Below are positions 45,917 through 55,049 of a stretch of 64,000 nt of DNA, one piece after another. Origin of the DNA: Flaviflexus salsibiostraticola (lineage in GTDB: Bacteria > Actinomycetota > Actinomycetes > Actinomycetales > Actinomycetaceae); contig NZ_CP034438.1 in the NCBI RefSeq assembly GCF_003952265.1, positions 744,001 through 808,000 of the forward strand. The letters are read 5' to 3'. The notes under the pieces are model-generated. The model was not told the DNA's origin. It saw only the letters and a list, made by a program, of their open reading frames with translations, and made no database searches. A program made the position numbers and the translations under genes. Position 1 is the first letter of the stretch. The number at the start of each line of letters is the position of its first letter.

Positions 45917-48787
45917 TTAGGGAACGATGTTGATGAGGTTGGGTGCCCGGACGATGATCTTGCGGGGCTCACCCTCGAGGAATTGCTGGATCCTCGGCAG
46001 CGCCAGTGCGCGCTCGGTCAGCTCCTCGTCGGAGATCTCGGCCGCAACATCGATGCGGTCGCGCACCTTGCCCTTGACCTGGACGACACAGGTGACCGTG
46101 TCCTCAACGAGGAGAGCCTCATCGATCGTCGGGAAAGGCGCGTAGACCACCGAGGATTCGTGGCCGAGGCGGGCCCACAGCTCCTCCGCGATGTGCGGGG
46201 CGACAGGGCCGACCATGGCGACGAGCTGCTCTGCGACCTCGCGCGGGACCTCGTCGAGCGAGGTCAGGTGGTTGTTGAGCACGATGAGCTTCGCGATCGC
46301 CGTGTTCGGCCGCATCGCCTCATACTCCGTCCGCACGTCGGTGACAGTACGGGCGGCGAGGCGTGCCGTCTCCTCCGAGACCGGTACGTCGGCGACGATC
46401 GTCTCACCCGTCTCCTCGGAGACGATATTGCGCCACAGGCGCTGGAGGAAGCGCTGAGCACCGACAACCGCGCGCGGCTCCCACACCCTCGACTGCTCGA
46501 TGGGGCCCATCGACATCTCGTACACGCGGAAGGTATCGGCGCCATACTCGGCGCTGATCTCCTCCGGCGTCACCGTGTTCTTGAGGGACTTGCCCATCTT
46601 GCCGTACTCGCGGCTGACCCGCTCGCCGCGGTAGGTGAAGATCTGCTCCCCGTTCTCCTCGTTCGTCTCCACCTCATCGGCCGGAACATACTGTCCGCGA
46701 GAATCGGTGAAGGCGTAGGCCTCGATCATGCCCTGGTTGAAGAGCTTGTGGAACGGCTCCGAGGACGAGACATGGCCGAGGTCGAAGAGGACCTTGTGCC
46801 AGAAGCGGGCGTAGAGCAGGTGGAGGACAGCATGCTCGACGCCGCCGACGTAGAGGTCGGCACCGCCCGAGTGGTTGCCCGCCTCCGGGCGCGGCCCCAT
46901 CCAGTACTCCTCGTTCTCCCGGGCCGCAAAGGCCTCGTCGTTATTCGGGTCGAGGTAGCGCAGCTCGTACCAGCACGAGCCGGCCCAGTTCGGCATCGTG
47001 TTCGTGTCGCGGTAGTACGTCCGCTCACCATCGCCGAGATCGAGGGTAACCGCGACCCAGTCCTTCAGCCTCCCGAGGGGCGGCTCCGGCATCGACTCCG
47101 CATCGTCCGGGTCGTACGACCGCGGCGAATAGTCGGGGGTCTCCGGCAGTTCGACGGGAAGCATCGACTCGGGCAGGTCGTAGGCGCGGCCGTCCTCGTC
47201 GTAGACGATGGGGAACGGCTCGCCCCAGTAGCGCTGGCGGGAGAACAGCCAGTCGCGCAGGCGGTAGGTGACGGCCGGCAGGCCCGTCCCCTTCTCCGCG
47301 AGGTAGTCGGACACGGTGGCGATGGCGGCGGCCTTGTCGAGACCGTTGATCGAGAACTCGTCGTTCGCCGAGTTGATGACCTCGCCGTCGCCGACGTACG
47401 CCGAATCCCCGGGGAAGTCCGCGGGAGGCTGGATCGTGAGGACGATCGGCAGCTCGAACGCGGTCGCGAAGTCATAGTCGCGCTGATCGTGGGCGGGCAC
47501 GGCCATGATCGCGCCGGTGCCGTATCCCATGAGGACGTAATCGGCGGTGAAGACCGGGACCTGATCGCCGTTGACGGGGTTCGTCGCGTAGATGCCGGTG
47601 AAGACGCCGGTCTTCTCCCGCTCATCGCTCGTCCTCGCCGTATCGCCGAGCTTCTGCGCGGCGGCCTGGTAGCCGGACACTGCGGAGCGCGGGTCGGCGG
47701 CACCACCGGTCCACGCGTCCTTCGTGCCCTCGGGCCACTCCGTCGGCACCGCGCCGTCCTGGAGCATCGGGTGTTCCGGAGAGACCACCATGAACGTCGC
47801 GCCGAAGAGCGTGTCAGGGCGGGTGGTGAAGACTGTGAGGTCGTGGTCGCGGTCGGCGCCGTGGGCCGCGAACGTCACGTACGCGCCGTTGCTCCTGCCG
47901 ATCCAGTTCCGCTGCATCGCCACAACCTTCTCGGGCCAGTCGACCGTGTCGAGATCGGCGGCGAGTCGATCGGCATACGAGGTGATCCGCATCATCCACT
48001 GGCGCAGCTGGCGGCGGAAGACGGGGTAGTTGCCGCGCTCGGACCGGCCCTCGTTCGTCACCTCTTCGTTCGCCAGCACGGTGCCGAGCCCGGGGCACCA
48101 GTTGACGGGGGCGTGAGAGATGTAGGCGAGGCGATGGTCGTCGATGATCGCGGCCCGCTCGGGCTCGCTCAGATCAGCCCAGTGCGCGCCCGACGGGACG
48201 GGACGATGGCCCGACTCGAACTCGGCGATCAGCTCGGAGATCGGGCGGGCACGCCCAGTTGTGCCGGGAGTGCGGCCTTCGGCACTCTCGTCGTAGAACG
48301 AGTTGTAGATCTGCAGGAAGATCCACTGCGTCCACCGGACGTAGTCGACATCGGTCGTCGCAAACGAGCGGCGCTGATCGTGCCCGAGACCGATCTGGCG
48401 AAGCTGCCGCTTCATGTTCTTGATGTTCTGCTCGGTCGTGATGCGGGGGTGCTGGCCGGTCTGGACGGCGTACTGCTCGGCTGGCAGGCCGAACGCATCG
48501 AACCCCATCGTGTGCAGCACCGACTTGCCGAGCATGCGCTGGAAGCGGCCGACGACATCGGTGGCGATGTATCCGAAGGGGTGGCCGACATGAAGGCCCT
48601 TGCCAGACGGGTACGGGAACATGTCGAGGAGGTAGAACTTCTCCGGCGAGACGTCTCCAGCAAGGTCACCCACCGGATTCGGCACGTGGTACGTGCCCTC
48701 CTCATCCCATCGATCCTGCCAGCGGCTCTCAATCTCGCCTGCGAGCTCTGCCGTGTACCGATGCGGATGTTCGGTCGTCTCGGACAT
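45917..48787 (-). CDS. leuS: Leucyl-tRNA synthetase
   Basis: A 956-residue class I synthetase. The HIGH equivalent is [20 protein letters not shown]; the KMSKS equivalent is [16 protein letters not shown]; the CP1 editing domain contains [12 protein letters not shown] and [19 protein letters not shown], and the zinc region and anticodon-binding domain are complete. GAAGGGAGAAC precedes the ATG. Because leuA appears to sense charged tRNA-Leu by attenuation, LeuS activity feeds into that control. Confidence 0.98.
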   Translation of the reverse strand: MSETTEHPHRYTAELAGEIESRWQDRWDEEGTYHVPNPVGDLAGDVSPEKFYLLDMFPYPSGKGLHVGHPFGYIATDVVGRFQRMLGKSVLHTMGFDAFGLPAEQYAVQTGQHPRITTEQNIKNMKRQLRQIGLGHDQRRSFATTDVDYVRWTQWIFLQIYNSFYDESAEGRTPGTTGRARPISELIAEFESGHRPVPSGAHWADLSEPERAAIIDDHRLAYISHAPVNWCPGLGTVLANEEVTNEGRSERGNYPVFRRQLRQWMMRITSYADRLAADLDTVDWPEKVVAMQRNWIGRSNGAYVTFAAHGADRDHDLTVFTTRPDTLFGATFMVVSPEHPMLQDGAVPTEWPEGTKDAWTGGAADPRSAVSGYQAAAQKLGDTARTSDEREKTGVFTGIYATNPVNGDQVPVFTADYVLMGYGTGAIMAVPAHDQRDYDFATAFELPIVLTIQPPADFPGDSAYVGDGEVINSANDEFSINGLDKAAAIATVSDYLAEKGTGLPAVTYRLRDWLFSRQRYWGEPFPIVYDEDGRAYDLPESMLPVELPETPDYSPRSYDPDDAESMPEPPLGRLKDWVAVTLDLGDGERTYYRDTNTMPNWAGSCWYELRYLDPNNDEAFAARENEEYWMGPRPEAGNHSGGADLYVGGVEHAVLHLLYARFWHKVLFDLGHVSSSEPFHKLFNQGMIEAYAFTDSRGQYVPADEVETNEENGEQIFTYRGERVSREYGKMGKSLKNTVTPEEISAEYGADTFRVYEMSMGPIEQSRVWEPRAVVGAQRFLQRLWRNIVSEETGETIVADVPVSEETARLAARTVTDVRTEYEAMRPNTAIAKLIVLNNHLTSLDEVPREVAEQLVAMVGPVAPHIAEELWARLGHESSVVYAPFPTIDEALLVEDTVTCVVQVKGKVRDRIDVAAEISDEELTERALALPRIQQFLEGEPRKIIVRAPNLINIVP

Positions 48788-48865
48788 AGTTCTCCCTTCG
48801 TATCGCCGTCAACTCTAGCGCAGCGCCCACACCGTTCCTCCCCCGGTCCACGGGATGACAGGGAA

Positions 48866-48871
48866 TAGACT
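48866..48871 (+). promoter_or_regulatory. -10 element for the leaderless HIT-protein gene
   Basis: TAGACT, then GAGCAC, then the ATG at 48878; no Shine-Dalgarno. Confidence 0.6.
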
Positions 48872-48877
48872 GAGCAC

Positions 48878-49318
48878 ATGAGCATTTTCACGAAGATCAT
48901 GGCAGGCGAAATTCCCGGCAGGTTCGTGTGGGCCGACGACGTGTGTGTCGTCATGGCGACGATCGAGCCGCATGCAGACGGCCACGTCATGGTGGTTCCC
49001 CGGGAGGAGATCGACAAGTTCATCGACCTGGACGACGCGACAGCCGACCATCTGTTCCGAGTGGCCCGGATCATCGCCCGGGTCCAGGAGACGGCCTTCG
49101 ACGTGCCACGGTCCGGCCTCGTCATCGCCGGGTACGGGGTGCCGCATTGCCACCTCCACGTCATTCCCATGGTGAGCGAGAAGGCCCTCGCATTCGCCTC
49201 GGCACGCAAGAACGTGCCGGCCGAGGAGCTGGACGCGTCGATGATGACCCTGCGCACCGCCCTCATCGACGCCGGTCACGGCCAGCACGTGCCGGCGCAG
49301 CTCACGTCGCTCGACTGA
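48878..49318 (+). CDS. HIT family (histidine triad) protein
   Basis: A 146-residue nucleotide hydrolase or transferase. The triad is PHCHLHVIP with His90, His92 and His94; FTKIMAGEIPGRFVWADD at the N-terminus is the Hint signature and ADGHVMVVPREEIDKF follows. Hint proteins cleave AMP-amidates and AMP-lysine; one known source is the synthetase intermediate. It is divergent from leuS and convergent with the VKOR gene. Confidence 0.92.
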   Translation: MSIFTKIMAGEIPGRFVWADDVCVVMATIEPHADGHVMVVPREEIDKFIDLDDATADHLFRVARIIARVQETAFDVPRSGLVIAGYGVPHCHLHVIPMVSEKALAFASARKNVPAEELDASMMTLRTALIDAGHGQHVPAQLTSLD

Positions 49319-49326
49319 GCCTGCCG

Positions 49327-49965
49327 TCAGGAGAGGATCATCCTCCACGTGTCGAGGAAGTAGATGCCGGCGAAGGCGATGACGGCTGCGAACCAGAGCC
49401 CGATGATCGCCCAGCGGTAGCGCCACAGCGGGCTTGTCCCATCCGTGAGATTCGCGTGGGCCTGGCCGGCGGCCTGGGTGATGAAGGGGATGAGGGCGGC
49501 CCAGATGACGAGGCACCACGGGCAGAGCGTGCCCGCGCTGAAGGACGTGTACTGGAACCAGAGGATGGCGAGCAGGCCGAGCGCAGCCGCCGCTGCCATG
49601 CCCGCCCACATGAAGGTGGGCAGGCTTCTCCTCGCGAGGAGATAGACCCCCGTGAAGATCATGGCGAGGAAGGCGGCAATGCCGAGGTAGCTGTTCGAGA
49701 ATCCGAGCAGGCTGCCCTCCCACGACGTGAGGAAGGTCGAGCACGACAGGAGCTCGTTGACGTCACACGACAGGTTCGCGAAGGGGTCTGCTTCGAGGGC
49801 GCGCTGGCCGAACAGGAGCTGCAGGGATGCGAACGCTCCGACGAGGCCGCTCACGACCATGAGCCAGCCGAATTCGACCGCCCCCGGGGCGGCGGGACGC
49901 GGTGTCTCGCGCGCGGCGAGATAGGCGTCGAGCTCCTCGTCGGTCATGCTGTCAAAATCGGCCAT
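49327..49965 (-). CDS. Vitamin K epoxide reductase (VKOR) family protein
   Basis: A 212-residue membrane protein with about five helices. Two redox Cys pairs are visible: Cys67 and Cys75 in NLSCDVNELLSCS (loop pair) and Cys148-Pro-Trp-Cys151 in GTLCPWCLVIW (quinone-side pair). Actinobacterial VKOR replaces DsbB, passing electrons from a DsbA-like protein to menaquinone to form extracytoplasmic disulfides. No DsbA-like partner adjoins. No clear Shine-Dalgarno or -10 was identified. Confidence 0.92.
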   Translation of the reverse strand: MADFDSMTDEELDAYLAARETPRPAAPGAVEFGWLMVVSGLVGAFASLQLLFGQRALEADPFANLSCDVNELLSCSTFLTSWEGSLLGFSNSYLGIAAFLAMIFTGVYLLARRSLPTFMWAGMAAAAALGLLAILWFQYTSFSAGTLCPWCLVIWAALIPFITQAAGQAHANLTDGTSPLWRYRWAIIGLWFAAVIAFAGIYFLDTWRMILS

Positions 49966-50192
49966 CGGGGATCCGTTTCGTCAAAGTGAGCTGTCGCACC
50001 TACGGTGCCGGCGACCTCATGGTAGCAACCGATCCACGACTGGGAACACCTGTTCAGACGTGGTACTCAGCCCATAGCCCCCTCCAGATCCGCCGGCGGA
50101 TCGGCCCCCGCCGACGACGACACCAGCCAGCCGGAGCGGCGAGCCGGGCGGACGCTTGGAGCGAACATGGAATTATCGCGCGCACACGGCAG

Positions 50193-50222
50193 TTGACACC
50201 CGTAGACATGAAAACCTACGGA
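50193..50222 (+). promoter_or_regulatory. Possible promoter of the GST-family reductase gene
   Basis: A perfect -35 TTGACA (50193-50198), 18 bases, then TACGGA (50217-50222), a poor -10. The remainder of 49966-50192 shows no gene. Confidence 0.35.
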
Positions 50223-50231
50223 GGGAGAGCT

Positions 50232-51275
50232 GTGGCTGACAGTGAGCGTGCGGAACATACGACGGGCGGGGTCTACTCTGTGCCGGGCCAATCATTCGAA
50301 CGGGATTCCCGGTACATCACGACTCGCGTCACCCGCGGCGGCGAGAGCGGCTACGCGGTGGAGTCGGGCCGCTACCGGCTCATCGCCGCACGTGCGTGCC
50401 CCTGGGCCAACCGCACCCTCATCGTGCGACGCCTGCTCGGCCTTGAGGATGTCATTCCGGCCGGCATGCCCGGCCCGACACATGACGCGGATTCGTGGAC
50501 GTTCGATCTCGACGAGGGTGGAGTCGACCCGGTCCTCAAGATCCACCGACTGAAGGACGCCTACCTCAAGCGGGACCCCGACTACCCGCTCGGAATCACG
50601 GTCCCCGCCCTCGTCGACACCCGCGACGGCGCGGTGGTGACGAACGACTTCGCGCAGATGACGCTCGACTTCTCGACCGAGTGGGTGGAGCATCACCGTG
50701 AGGGCGCACCCGATCTCTATCCCGAGCACCTACGGGAGGAGATGGACCCCCTCATGCGGTACATCTACACCGAGATCAACAACGGTGTCTATCGCTGCGG
50801 ATTCGCCGGCTCCCAGTCCGCCTACGACGAGGCCTACGCGAGGCTGTTCGACGCACTCGACACGATCTCCGATCGACTGGAGACCCGCCGCTTCCTCATG
50901 GGGGACACGATCACGGAGGCCGACGTGCGGCTCTTCACCACGCTCGTGCGCTTCGACGCCGTCTATCACGGCCACTTCAAGACCAACCGCTCGAAGCTGA
51001 GCGAAATGCCGGTGCTGTGGGCCTACGCCCGGGACCTGTTCCAGACCCCCGGCTTCGGGGACACCATCGACTTCCAGCAGATCAAGAGCCACTACTACGA
51101 GGTCCACACGGACATCAACCCCTCCGGGATCGTTCCCGCGGGCCCCGACAACTCGGGGTGGCTGTCCGAGCACGGCCGGGAGGCACTCGGCGGCCGCCCG
51201 TTCGGCGAGGGTACTCCCCCGGGTCCCGTCGCACCGGGCGAGGAGGTTCGCCCCGAGGGTCGCGCCGATGCCTGA
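50232..51275 (+). CDS. Glutathionyl-hydroquinone reductase-like (Xi-class GST) protein
   Basis: A 347-residue protein with the ECM4/YqjG layout: a thioredoxin-fold N-domain with the catalytic Cys56 in IAARACPWANR, and an all-alpha C-domain (MDPLMRYIYTEINNGVYRCGFA, FLMGDTITEADVRLFTTLVRFD). Family members reduce glutathionylated quinones. Actinobacteria normally use mycothiol, so the true thiol partner may be mycothiol (inference). GGAGGGAGAG precedes the GTG at 50232; upstream ATGs are not used. It overlaps the following thioredoxin-like gene by 8 bases, so the two are coupled. Confidence 0.85.
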   Translation: MADSERAEHTTGGVYSVPGQSFERDSRYITTRVTRGGESGYAVESGRYRLIAARACPWANRTLIVRRLLGLEDVIPAGMPGPTHDADSWTFDLDEGGVDPVLKIHRLKDAYLKRDPDYPLGITVPALVDTRDGAVVTNDFAQMTLDFSTEWVEHHREGAPDLYPEHLREEMDPLMRYIYTEINNGVYRCGFAGSQSAYDEAYARLFDALDTISDRLETRRFLMGDTITEADVRLFTTLVRFDAVYHGHFKTNRSKLSEMPVLWAYARDLFQTPGFGDTIDFQQIKSHYYEVHTDINPSGIVPAGPDNSGWLSEHGREALGGRPFGEGTPPGPVAPGEEVRPEGRADA

Positions 51276-51522
51276 TCTCGTCCTGTTCACGACGGGGTTC
51301 TGCGCGCCGTGCCGCGCCGCCCGCCAGGTACTCGACTATGCGTCGAACGACCTCGAGTTCACGCTGACCGAGGTCAACGCGTCCGATCACCCGGAGCGTG
51401 CCATGGCGGCGGGCATCACCTCCACCCCGACCCTCCTCGCGCTCGGCCCCGAGGGCGAGGAATGGCGGCTGGTCGGCGTGCCGAGGCTCGCCGAGCTGCG
51501 GAGGCTGCTGGCCGGAACGTAG
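51268..51522 (+). CDS. Thioredoxin-like (glutaredoxin-type) small protein
   Basis: An 84-residue thioredoxin fold: LVLFTTGFCAPCRAARQVLD with Cys12-Ala-Pro-Cys15, and GITSTPTLLAL with the cis-Pro loop. It starts within the last codons of the Xi-GST gene. The size is that of a glutaredoxin or mycoredoxin, although the CAPC motif differs from CPYC. It may reduce mixed disulfides formed by the upstream enzyme. A long hairpin follows. Confidence 0.85.
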   Translation: MPDLVLFTTGFCAPCRAARQVLDYASNDLEFTLTEVNASDHPERAMAAGITSTPTLLALGPEGEEWRLVGVPRLAELRRLLAGT

Positions 51523-51565
51523 ATCGGAACGCTGATCGCTCGGCGCAGAGGATCCAGGTCTAAGC

Positions 51566-51617
51566 GAACTGCTCCCCAGTTGTGAACTCATCTCAGTTCA
51601 CTTCTGGGGAGCAGTTC
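51566..51617. terminator. Long inverted repeat, bidirectional terminator
   Basis: Two 22-base arms (starting GAACTGCTCCCCAG and ending CTGGGGAGCAGTTC) pair except for one 2-base internal mismatch and enclose an 8-base loop. It lies between convergent genes, 44 bases after one stop and 9 bases before the other. Confidence 0.8.
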
Positions 51618-51626
51618 TCACTGCCG

Positions 51627-52409
51627 TCAGACAGAGGCCTTGCGCGTCTCCGCCGGAAAGCAGTCGACAAGCCTCTCAACGAGATCGGCGGTGTCCTCCC
51701 AGTTCCGCACGGCGTACGTCTTGCAGCCGAGGGCGACGACGGGGTAGTCGTTGCCGCCCGGGTCGAGTCGATCGCCGACGAAGATCATGTCGTCGAATGC
51801 GACGCCCGTGTACTCGGACAGGCGGGTGATCCCGAAGGCCTTATCGACGCCCGCCCGGGTGATGTCGATCGAGGTCGACCCGCCGGAGCGGACCTCAAGG
51901 TCGGGCAGGTCACCGGCGACGGCCTCACGGAGGGCCTCCTTCTTCGAGCCGTCCGGGTCCCACGCCCGCTTCGCATCGATGGGGGCCTCCTGGCCGAGGG
52001 CCGAGAAGGTGATCTGTGATCCACGATCTTCGATGACGTCGCCCCACGTCTGGTCCTCCCACAGCCCCAGCTCCGCGGCGCGCTCACGCAGCGAGGTCAC
52101 AGCGGAGGTGCGCTCATCGTCGGTCAGATCGTGGGCATAGACCGTCACCCACCGGCCGTCCTGGAAGCGCATGTAGCGCGTTCCGCATGTCGGCATGAGG
52201 TGGAGGTGTTCCAGGGCGGACTCGCCTGCCACGAGCTGGTCGAGGACCTGCTTCTCGAACTGGGTGACGTTACCCCCGGAGATGATGCAGACGTCGGCGC
52301 AGTCGAGAAGCTCGACCAGCGCCTCTGCCATCCGAGGAGGCATCGGGGACTTGGAAGGCGCGAGTGTGTCGTCAAGGTCGAAGGCGACCATCCGGTAATG
52401 GGAGCTCAA
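51627..52409 (-). CDS. HAD-IIB family hydrolase (phosphomannomutase-like)
   Basis: A 260-residue HAD phosphatase. Motif I is VAFDLDDTLAPSKSPMP, motif II is CIISGGN, motif III/IV is DKAFGITRL with FVGDRLDPGGND. ALGQEAPIDAKRAWDPDGSKK resembles eukaryotic-type phosphomannomutase and sucrose-phosphatase relatives, so the substrate is likely a sugar phosphate. The start is uncertain: a TTG at 52409 opens the frame and an ATG at 52391 is nearer motif I; neither has a good Shine-Dalgarno. Confidence 0.83.
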   Translation of the reverse strand: MSSHYRMVAFDLDDTLAPSKSPMPPRMAEALVELLDCADVCIISGGNVTQFEKQVLDQLVAGESALEHLHLMPTCGTRYMRFQDGRWVTVYAHDLTDDERTSAVTSLRERAAELGLWEDQTWGDVIEDRGSQITFSALGQEAPIDAKRAWDPDGSKKEALREAVAGDLPDLEVRSGGSTSIDITRAGVDKAFGITRLSEYTGVAFDDMIFVGDRLDPGGNDYPVVALGCKTYAVRNWEDTADLVERLVDCFPAETRKASV

Positions 52410-52417
52410 TTGATCTA

Positions 52418-52891
52418 CTAATCGGCTTTCTTGTCGGTGCGGGCGACGTGCTCGAGGATCACACGGAGCAGACCCAGGAGGACGAGACCGATCGCCACGC
52501 GGAACGCGAAGCGAAGTATGGAAGTCACGATCCCCATCGCACTCGGACCATAGTCAGCGGTCAGGATGGTCAGGAGATCAAATAGAGCGTAGCCACCAAA
52601 GATGCCGAATGCAACGATGCCGAGAAGCATGACGATGCTGAGCAGCGACTGGGGGCCGCGGTGCGGGAAGCTCGTGGAGAAGAGCGACACGAATCCGCTG
52701 GGCTGATGCGGCGCACCGTAGCCGGATGGCTGGCCGTAGCCGTGGCCGTAGGGGTGCGGCTGCCCAAGAGGCGGCTGCCCGGGCTGCATACCCGGCTGAC
52801 CCGGTTGCGGTGCTGAGTAGGCGGACGGGGCGGGCTGATGGTTCATGCCCTGGTCATAATTGGGGCCCTGCGGCCCTCCCTGCTGGGACAT
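52418..52891 (-). CDS. DUF4282-like membrane protein with Gly/Pro/Gln-rich N-terminus
   Basis: A 157-residue protein. Residues 1-65 are low-complexity (repeats of GQP, PGQ and YG units), residues 66-155 hold two to three membrane helices (SIVMLLGIVAFGIFGGYALF, RFAFRVAIGLVLLGLLRVIL) preceded by LFSTSF, which fits DUF4282. Function is unknown. AAAGGAAAG lies 6 bases before the ATG at 52891. Confidence 0.65.
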   Translation of the reverse strand: MSQQGGPQGPNYDQGMNHQPAPSAYSAPQPGQPGMQPGQPPLGQPHPYGHGYGQPSGYGAPHQPSGFVSLFSTSFPHRGPQSLLSIVMLLGIVAFGIFGGYALFDLLTILTADYGPSAMGIVTSILRFAFRVAIGLVLLGLLRVILEHVARTDKKAD

Positions 52892-53051
52892 AGAGCTTTC
52901 CTTTCGCTGGCGCCGTCGGCACGGCTCTGCCCCATTGTGGCTGATCGACCGCGCCACCGCACGGTGACGCGTGTTCCCGGCCGGTGCGACCGGCGGGGCT
53001 CGTCAAGAGAATCCGCGTGCCGTTACGCCGCCGTCGAAGGCGGCGCGACCG

Positions 53052-53057
53052 TAGACT
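53052..53057 (+). promoter_or_regulatory. -10 element upstream of deoD
   Basis: TAGACT, giving a transcript start near 53064 and a leader with AAGGAG 6 bases before the ATG at 53089, which supports that ATG as the real deoD start. Confidence 0.5.
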
Positions 53058-53088
53058 GGCCGATACCAATCGATTCTGAAGGAGCACT

Positions 53089-53792
53089 ATGCCCACCCCA
53101 CACATCAGCGCCCCGAGGGCTCCATCGCGCCCGCCGTCCTCATGCCCGGAGACCCGCGTCGTGCGGAGCGGATCGCGAACCTTCTCATGCCGGACGCGGA
53201 CAAGGTCTCAGACGTCCGCGGCATCGGCGCCTACACCGGCGAATATAATGGCAAGCCGCTCTCCGTCATGGCATCGGGCATGGGCCAGCCATCGCTCGCG
53301 ATCTACGCGAGCGAGCTCTTCATGTTCTACGGCGTCAAGCGGATCATCCGCGTGGGAACGTGCGGGGGCATGGCGGCGAAGGTCAAGGTCGGCGACGTCG
53401 TCGTCGCCATGGGCGCCCACACGGACTCCTCGGTGACCGACGTCGTCCCCGGCATCAGCCTCTCGCACACGGCTTCGTGGAGGCTCCTCTCGGCCGCGGT
53501 TGCGGCCGCCGATGGCGACATGGCGGTCCATGTCGGTCCGGTCGTCTCACGGGACAAGTTCTACGGGAACGACCCTGCGCAGGTGCAGAAGCTCGCGGAC
53601 ATGGGAACCCTCGGTGTCGAGATGGAGACGGCGGCGCTTTACATGCTCGCCGCCCAGCACGGCGCAGAGGCCCTCACGGTCCTCACCGTGTCCGATCATC
53701 TCCTCGACGATTCACAGAACATGTCGGCCGAGGACCGCGAGCTTCGCTTCCAGGGCGCGCTCACGCTCGCCGCAGCCGCCGCTCACTGCTGA
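53089..53792 (+). pseudogene. deoD: Purine-nucleoside phosphorylase DeoD, apparent 1-base deletion near the start
   Basis: DeoD cleaves purine (deoxy)ribonucleosides with phosphate. The ATG at 53089 (AAGGAG upstream) reads MPTPHISA, exactly the DeoD start, then loses frame at the C4 run 53111-53114. In the next frame EGSIAPAVL is followed by MPGDPRRAERIANLL and the whole remaining enzyme (VGTCGGMAAKVKVGDVVV, GVEMETAALYMLAAQHG, SDHLLDDSQNMSAEDRELRF) to 53792. One missing C restores a normal 235-residue protein. If the deletion is real, translation could only restart at the ATG 53142, losing 18 residues. Base-calling error is a strong alternative. The 3' end overlaps the convergent gene by 32 bases. 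Confidence 0.85.
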
Positions 53793-54261
53793 CCCTCGCG
53801 TCGATCCCACTGACCAGCTCTTCGAGCTGCTCAGCACCAAGCTGACTGGAGGCGAGGTCTGCGCTGCGGTACCGGATCGCCTCGGCGCGATCGACCGTGG
53901 CCAGCCCCGCCTCCGTCGCATGGAACAGGCCCGTCGGTGCCGCGAGCACGAAGCCGCGCTCGATAAGCGAATCGACGATGGGGGCGGCCGCCTCGTCGAT
54001 GAACCCAAGTCGGATCGACAGCGTCTCGAGCGTGCACGGGCCGCCTGCGATCACCTTGAGGGCATTGACCTGGGCAGGCTTAAGATTGAGGGCCTCCTCG
54101 ACGGCTCGGTCGAGGACCTCGCCCATCCAGCGGGCCTGATCGATCCGATCGAGGAGGCCGACTGCGATCGACATGTTCTCGGTCGGCTCCTCACGTCGCA
54201 GCAGGCGGAGGATTCCCGATTCATCGGTGGCGTCTTCGTCACGTTGATCATTCACATACAT
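53761..54261 (-). CDS. MarR-like winged-helix protein
   Basis: A 166-residue probable regulator. The middle (LNLKPAQVNALKVIAGGPCTLETLSIRLGFIDEAAAPIVDSLIERGFV) reads as the winged helix-turn-helix of MarR-type proteins, flanked by helices. Its best start is the ATG at 54261, with an alternative 15 codons earlier. It is divergent from a DtxR-family gene across 70 bases that contain a dyad. The ligand is unknown. Confidence 0.6.
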   Translation of the reverse strand: MYVNDQRDEDATDESGILRLLRREEPTENMSIAVGLLDRIDQARWMGEVLDRAVEEALNLKPAQVNALKVIAGGPCTLETLSIRLGFIDEAAAPIVDSLIERGFVLAAPTGLFHATEAGLATVDRAEAIRYRSADLASSQLGAEQLEELVSGIDARVSSERRLRRA

Positions 54262-54271
54262 ACTCAACCTC

Positions 54272-54289
54272 AACAACCTTGGGTTTGTT
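54272..54289. promoter_or_regulatory. Dyad in the divergent MarR-like/DtxR-like promoter region
   Basis: AACAACC, TTG, GGTTTGTT form an imperfect inverted repeat (one extra T) in the only noncoding DNA between two divergent regulator genes. It could be an operator for either; it is not a clear DtxR/IdeR consensus. Confidence 0.35.
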
Positions 54290-54331
54290 CCCGGCGGGCC
54301 TGACAATAGCCTTGGAGTCGAAGGAGGGGCT

Positions 54332-54970
54332 ATGGCGGAACTGACGAGGGCAACACAGGATTATCTCAAGCGCATCTGGTCCGCGACCGAATGGTCTGAC
54401 GAACCGGTGACGACGGGACGGCTCGCACGTGACCTGGGGCTGTCGCCCTCGACCGTGTCAGAGTCGATCGCCAAGCTGGCGCGCGAGGGACTTGTCGAGC
54501 ATCGCAGGTATCAATCGGTCACGCTCACCGAGGAGGGCACGAGGCACGCGCTGAGGATGGTGCGCGCCCACCGCCTGATCGAGACCTTTCTGCACAGCCG
54601 CCTCGGCTACTCCTGGGACGAGATCCATGACGAGGCCGATGCTCTCGAGCACGCCGTGTCGCTGCGCTTCATCGAGGCGATCGATGAGCATCTCGGCAGA
54701 CCCGAGTACGATCCGCACGGAGACCCGATCCCGCGGCCCGACGGAACCGTCCCCCCACGGCAGGCGATTCCCCTGGAAGAGGCCGCCGACGGCGAGGCGA
54801 CGGTCCTGCGGGTGGACGACTCAGATCCCGAGCGGCTGCGCGAGGCCTCGACCATCGGCCTCTACCCGGGGCAGGCCGTCAGGATCGACGATGGCGTCGT
54901 CTCCATCGATGACGCAGCCGCTGAGATCGGCCGCTTCGAGGGCGGCGTGTGGGTGACGGACAACCGCTGA
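54332..54970 (+). CDS. Metal-dependent transcriptional regulator, DtxR/MntR family
   Basis: A 212-residue repressor. Winged helix: TRATQDYLKRIWSATEWSD, VTTGRLARDLGLSPSTVSESIAKLAREGLVEHRRYQSVTLT. Dimerisation and metal-binding domain: VRAHRLIETFLHSRLGYSWDEIHDEADALEHAVS with the His-Asp-Glu-Glu-His ligand set. The C-terminal 70 residues form the SH3-like FeoA domain. AAGGAGGGG precedes the ATG. Fe2+ versus Mn2+ specificity cannot be told, and no metal transporter lies nearby. Confidence 0.9.
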   Translation: MAELTRATQDYLKRIWSATEWSDEPVTTGRLARDLGLSPSTVSESIAKLAREGLVEHRRYQSVTLTEEGTRHALRMVRAHRLIETFLHSRLGYSWDEIHDEADALEHAVSLRFIEAIDEHLGRPEYDPHGDPIPRPDGTVPPRQAIPLEEAADGEATVLRVDDSDPERLREASTIGLYPGQAVRIDDGVVSIDDAAAEIGRFEGGVWVTDNR

Positions 54971-54987
54971 CGACGGGCGACTGTCGC

Positions 54988-55025
54988 CGTTGGGCCATCG
55001 CGCATGTCGCCGCGAAGGCCCAACG
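54988..55025. terminator. Inverted repeat between convergent DtxR-type and ndh genes
   Basis: CGTTGGGCC and GGCCCAACG, perfect 9-base arms around a 20-base loop, 17 bases after one stop and 24 bases before the other. Confidence 0.55.
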
Positions 55026-55049
55026 ATCAGCGTCAACGCACGACGGGTC

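Noticed and set aside
45983..48868. A 961-codon open frame on the plus strand opposite leuS
   Set aside because: It is the exact antisense of a certain leucyl-tRNA synthetase gene; long antisense frames are expected in GC-rich DNA, and its translation shows no family pattern.
49902..50231. An N-terminal extension of the Xi-GST gene of about 110 codons
   Set aside because: It overlaps the promoter region and the VKOR start; GGAGGGAGAG before the GTG at 50232 and the family length fix the start.
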